5,286 nt of DNA from the NCBI GenBank assembly GCA_047445235.1, contig JBLGEO010000040.1, positions 1-5,286 on the forward strand. Direction: 5' to 3'. A program made the position numbers and the translations under genes. Under the pieces are notes generated by a model. That model was not told the DNA's origin and ran no database searches. It worked only from the letters and a program-made list of their open reading frames with translations. Positions 4,630-5,286 of this stretch are shown here, piece by piece (the first letter of the stretch is position 1; every line of letters starts with the position of its first letter). This DNA comes from JBDSRX01 sp047445235 (GTDB lineage: Bacteria; Patescibacteriota; Dojkabacteria; J137).

Positions 4630-5187
4630 ATGAACATTATTGTAATTCTGGGGATCGTTGTAGTTGTAGTAATAGTTTTTGTTATTTATACATACAATGC
4701 ATTAGTTACTCTAAAAACTAATAGAGATCAGTCTTTCGCAGATATTGATGTTCAACTAAAACAAAGATTCGATTTAGTTCCTAACCTTGTAGAAACAGTT
4801 AAAGGTTATGCAACTCAAGAAAAAACGGTTTTTGAAAATGTTACTAAAGCTAGAACAGCAGCACTTTCTGCACAAAGTATTGATGATAAGATTGTTGCTA
4901 ATAATCAATTAAGTTCTACATTAAAAAGCTTATTTGCTGTTAGTGAAGCTTACCCTGATCTAAAGTCTAATCAAAACTTCTTAGCTTTACAAAACGAACT
5001 TTCTGACATAGAAAATAAAATTTCAGCAGCCAGAAGATTCTTTAATAATGCGACAAAAGAATACAATGTTATTTTGTCTCAGTTTCCTTATTTACTTATT
5101 GCAGGTACTTTTGGTTTTAAAAATGCTACATTCTTTGATATTGGAAGTGACGAAGCTGCTAGAGAACCTGTACAAGTTAAACTTTAA
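4630..5187 (+). CDS. lemA: LemA family membrane-anchored protein
   Basis: LemA proteins are widespread bacterial proteins with one N-terminal membrane helix and a helical cytoplasmic or extracytoplasmic domain. The molecular role is not established, although lemA is often next to membrane protease genes. This 185-residue product is of normal length. Residues 2-20 form the membrane segment (IIVILGIVVVVVIVFVIY). The family core follows: YNALVTLKTNRDQSFADIDV (22-41), then LKQRFDLVPNLVETVKGYA (43-61). Family positions continue with EAYPDLKSNQNFLALQNEL (106-124), ARRFFNNATKEYN (134-146), and the ending SQFPYLLIAGTFGFKNATFF (149-168). The start at 4630 puts the hydrophobic helix right at the N-terminus. 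It is followed after two bases by an htpX-like start, so the two genes are almost certainly cotranscribed. Confidence 0.95.
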   Translation: MNIIVILGIVVVVVIVFVIYTYNALVTLKTNRDQSFADIDVQLKQRFDLVPNLVETVKGYATQEKTVFENVTKARTAALSAQSIDDKIVANNQLSSTLKSLFAVSEAYPDLKSNQNFLALQNELSDIENKISAARRFFNNATKEYNVILSQFPYLLIAGTFGFKNATFFDIGSDEAAREPVQVKL

Positions 5188-5189
5188 GA

Positions 5190-5286
5190 ATGCCAGTAGT
5201 TGGTTTACAAACTCATATTTGGAACAATAACTTCAAATCGATAGTATTGTTAATAATGTTTCCAGTTATATTAATATTCTTAATAT
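5190..5286 (+). CDS. htpX: Partial HtpX-like M48 family membrane protease, N-terminus only
   Basis: The ATG at 5190 opens a frame that runs off the right edge after 32 codons. The visible part starts MPVVGLQTHIWNNNFKS and continues into a hydrophobic segment (IVLLIMFPVILIFLI). This matches the N-terminus of HtpX proteases, which begin with a short 'YxHI-x-N-x-x-K-S' stretch followed by the first membrane helix. HtpX is a zinc metalloprotease (family M48) that degrades damaged membrane proteins; its HExxH site would lie beyond the window. The two-base gap after lemA, and the lemA-htpX pairing seen in many bacteria, support the call. No Shine-Dalgarno sequence is present, so translation is probably coupled to lemA. 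Confidence 0.75.
   Translation, partial: MPVVGLQTHIWNNNFKSIVLLIMFPVILIFLI

Noticed and set aside
5048..5230. 60-codon plus-strand ORF overlapping the end of lemA
   Set aside because: It lies out of frame within lemA and overlaps the htpX-like start. Its hydrophobic look comes from T-rich codons read in another frame.
1..5286. CRISPR array, defence island or transposase
   Set aside because: No regularly spaced direct repeats, no cas-like or DDE transposase motifs; the only mobile-looking unit is the GIY-YIG gene with its repeats.

Overview
The window is AT-rich chromosomal DNA (roughly one third G+C by eye). The gene set is small and housekeeping-like: SufB, a KsgA/Erm-type rRNA adenine methyltransferase, a ferredoxin-reductase-like flavoprotein, LemA and an HtpX-like protease. 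Compact genes, short leaders, an almost complete lack of Shine-Dalgarno sequences and several unrecognisable proteins fit a small-genome bacterium. A Patescibacteria/CPR lineage is my best guess (inference; there is no rRNA in the window). The standard code applies: the reductase ends at a TGA exactly where the family's C-terminal E-x-Y motif ends, and no gene contains an in-frame TGA, so the UGA=Gly code of some CPR groups is not in use.

Layout. 1-366 (minus) is a partial gene of unknown function, truncated by the left window edge. It is divergent from sufB (465-1820, plus). After sufB comes a short segment richer in G+C (about 1820-1945). Next is a minus-strand GIY-YIG endonuclease gene (2245-1895) bracketed by two inverted copies of a hairpin repeat. 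Then come a KsgA/Erm-family methyltransferase (2359-3246, plus) and, tail to tail with it at a 1-base gap, a minus-strand gene of unknown function (3673-3248). That gene is divergent from a FAD/NAD(P)-binding reductase (3736-4434, plus). A gene-free stretch of about 195 bases follows. The right end is a lemA-htpX pair (4630-5187, and 5190 to the window edge), which looks like one operon.

The genes mostly form single-gene transcription units. Only lemA-htpX is clearly an operon. SufB (Fe-S scaffold) and the reductase (electron transfer) could both serve iron-sulfur or redox metabolism, but they are not adjacent and no partner is present.

Two observations stand out. First, the two repeats around the GIY-YIG gene share a 12-base core (GAGCGkAGTCGA) flanked by perfectly complementary arms of completely different sequence (TCCC/GGGA versus TCATGGT/ACCATGA). 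This looks like a hairpin family with conserved loop and covarying stem, possibly recognised or mobilised by the neighbouring nuclease. Second, three unrelated genes (sufB, the GIY-YIG gene, the methyltransferase) have an extended -10 box (TGnTAnnAT) followed by exactly six bases and then ATG, which predicts leaderless mRNAs.
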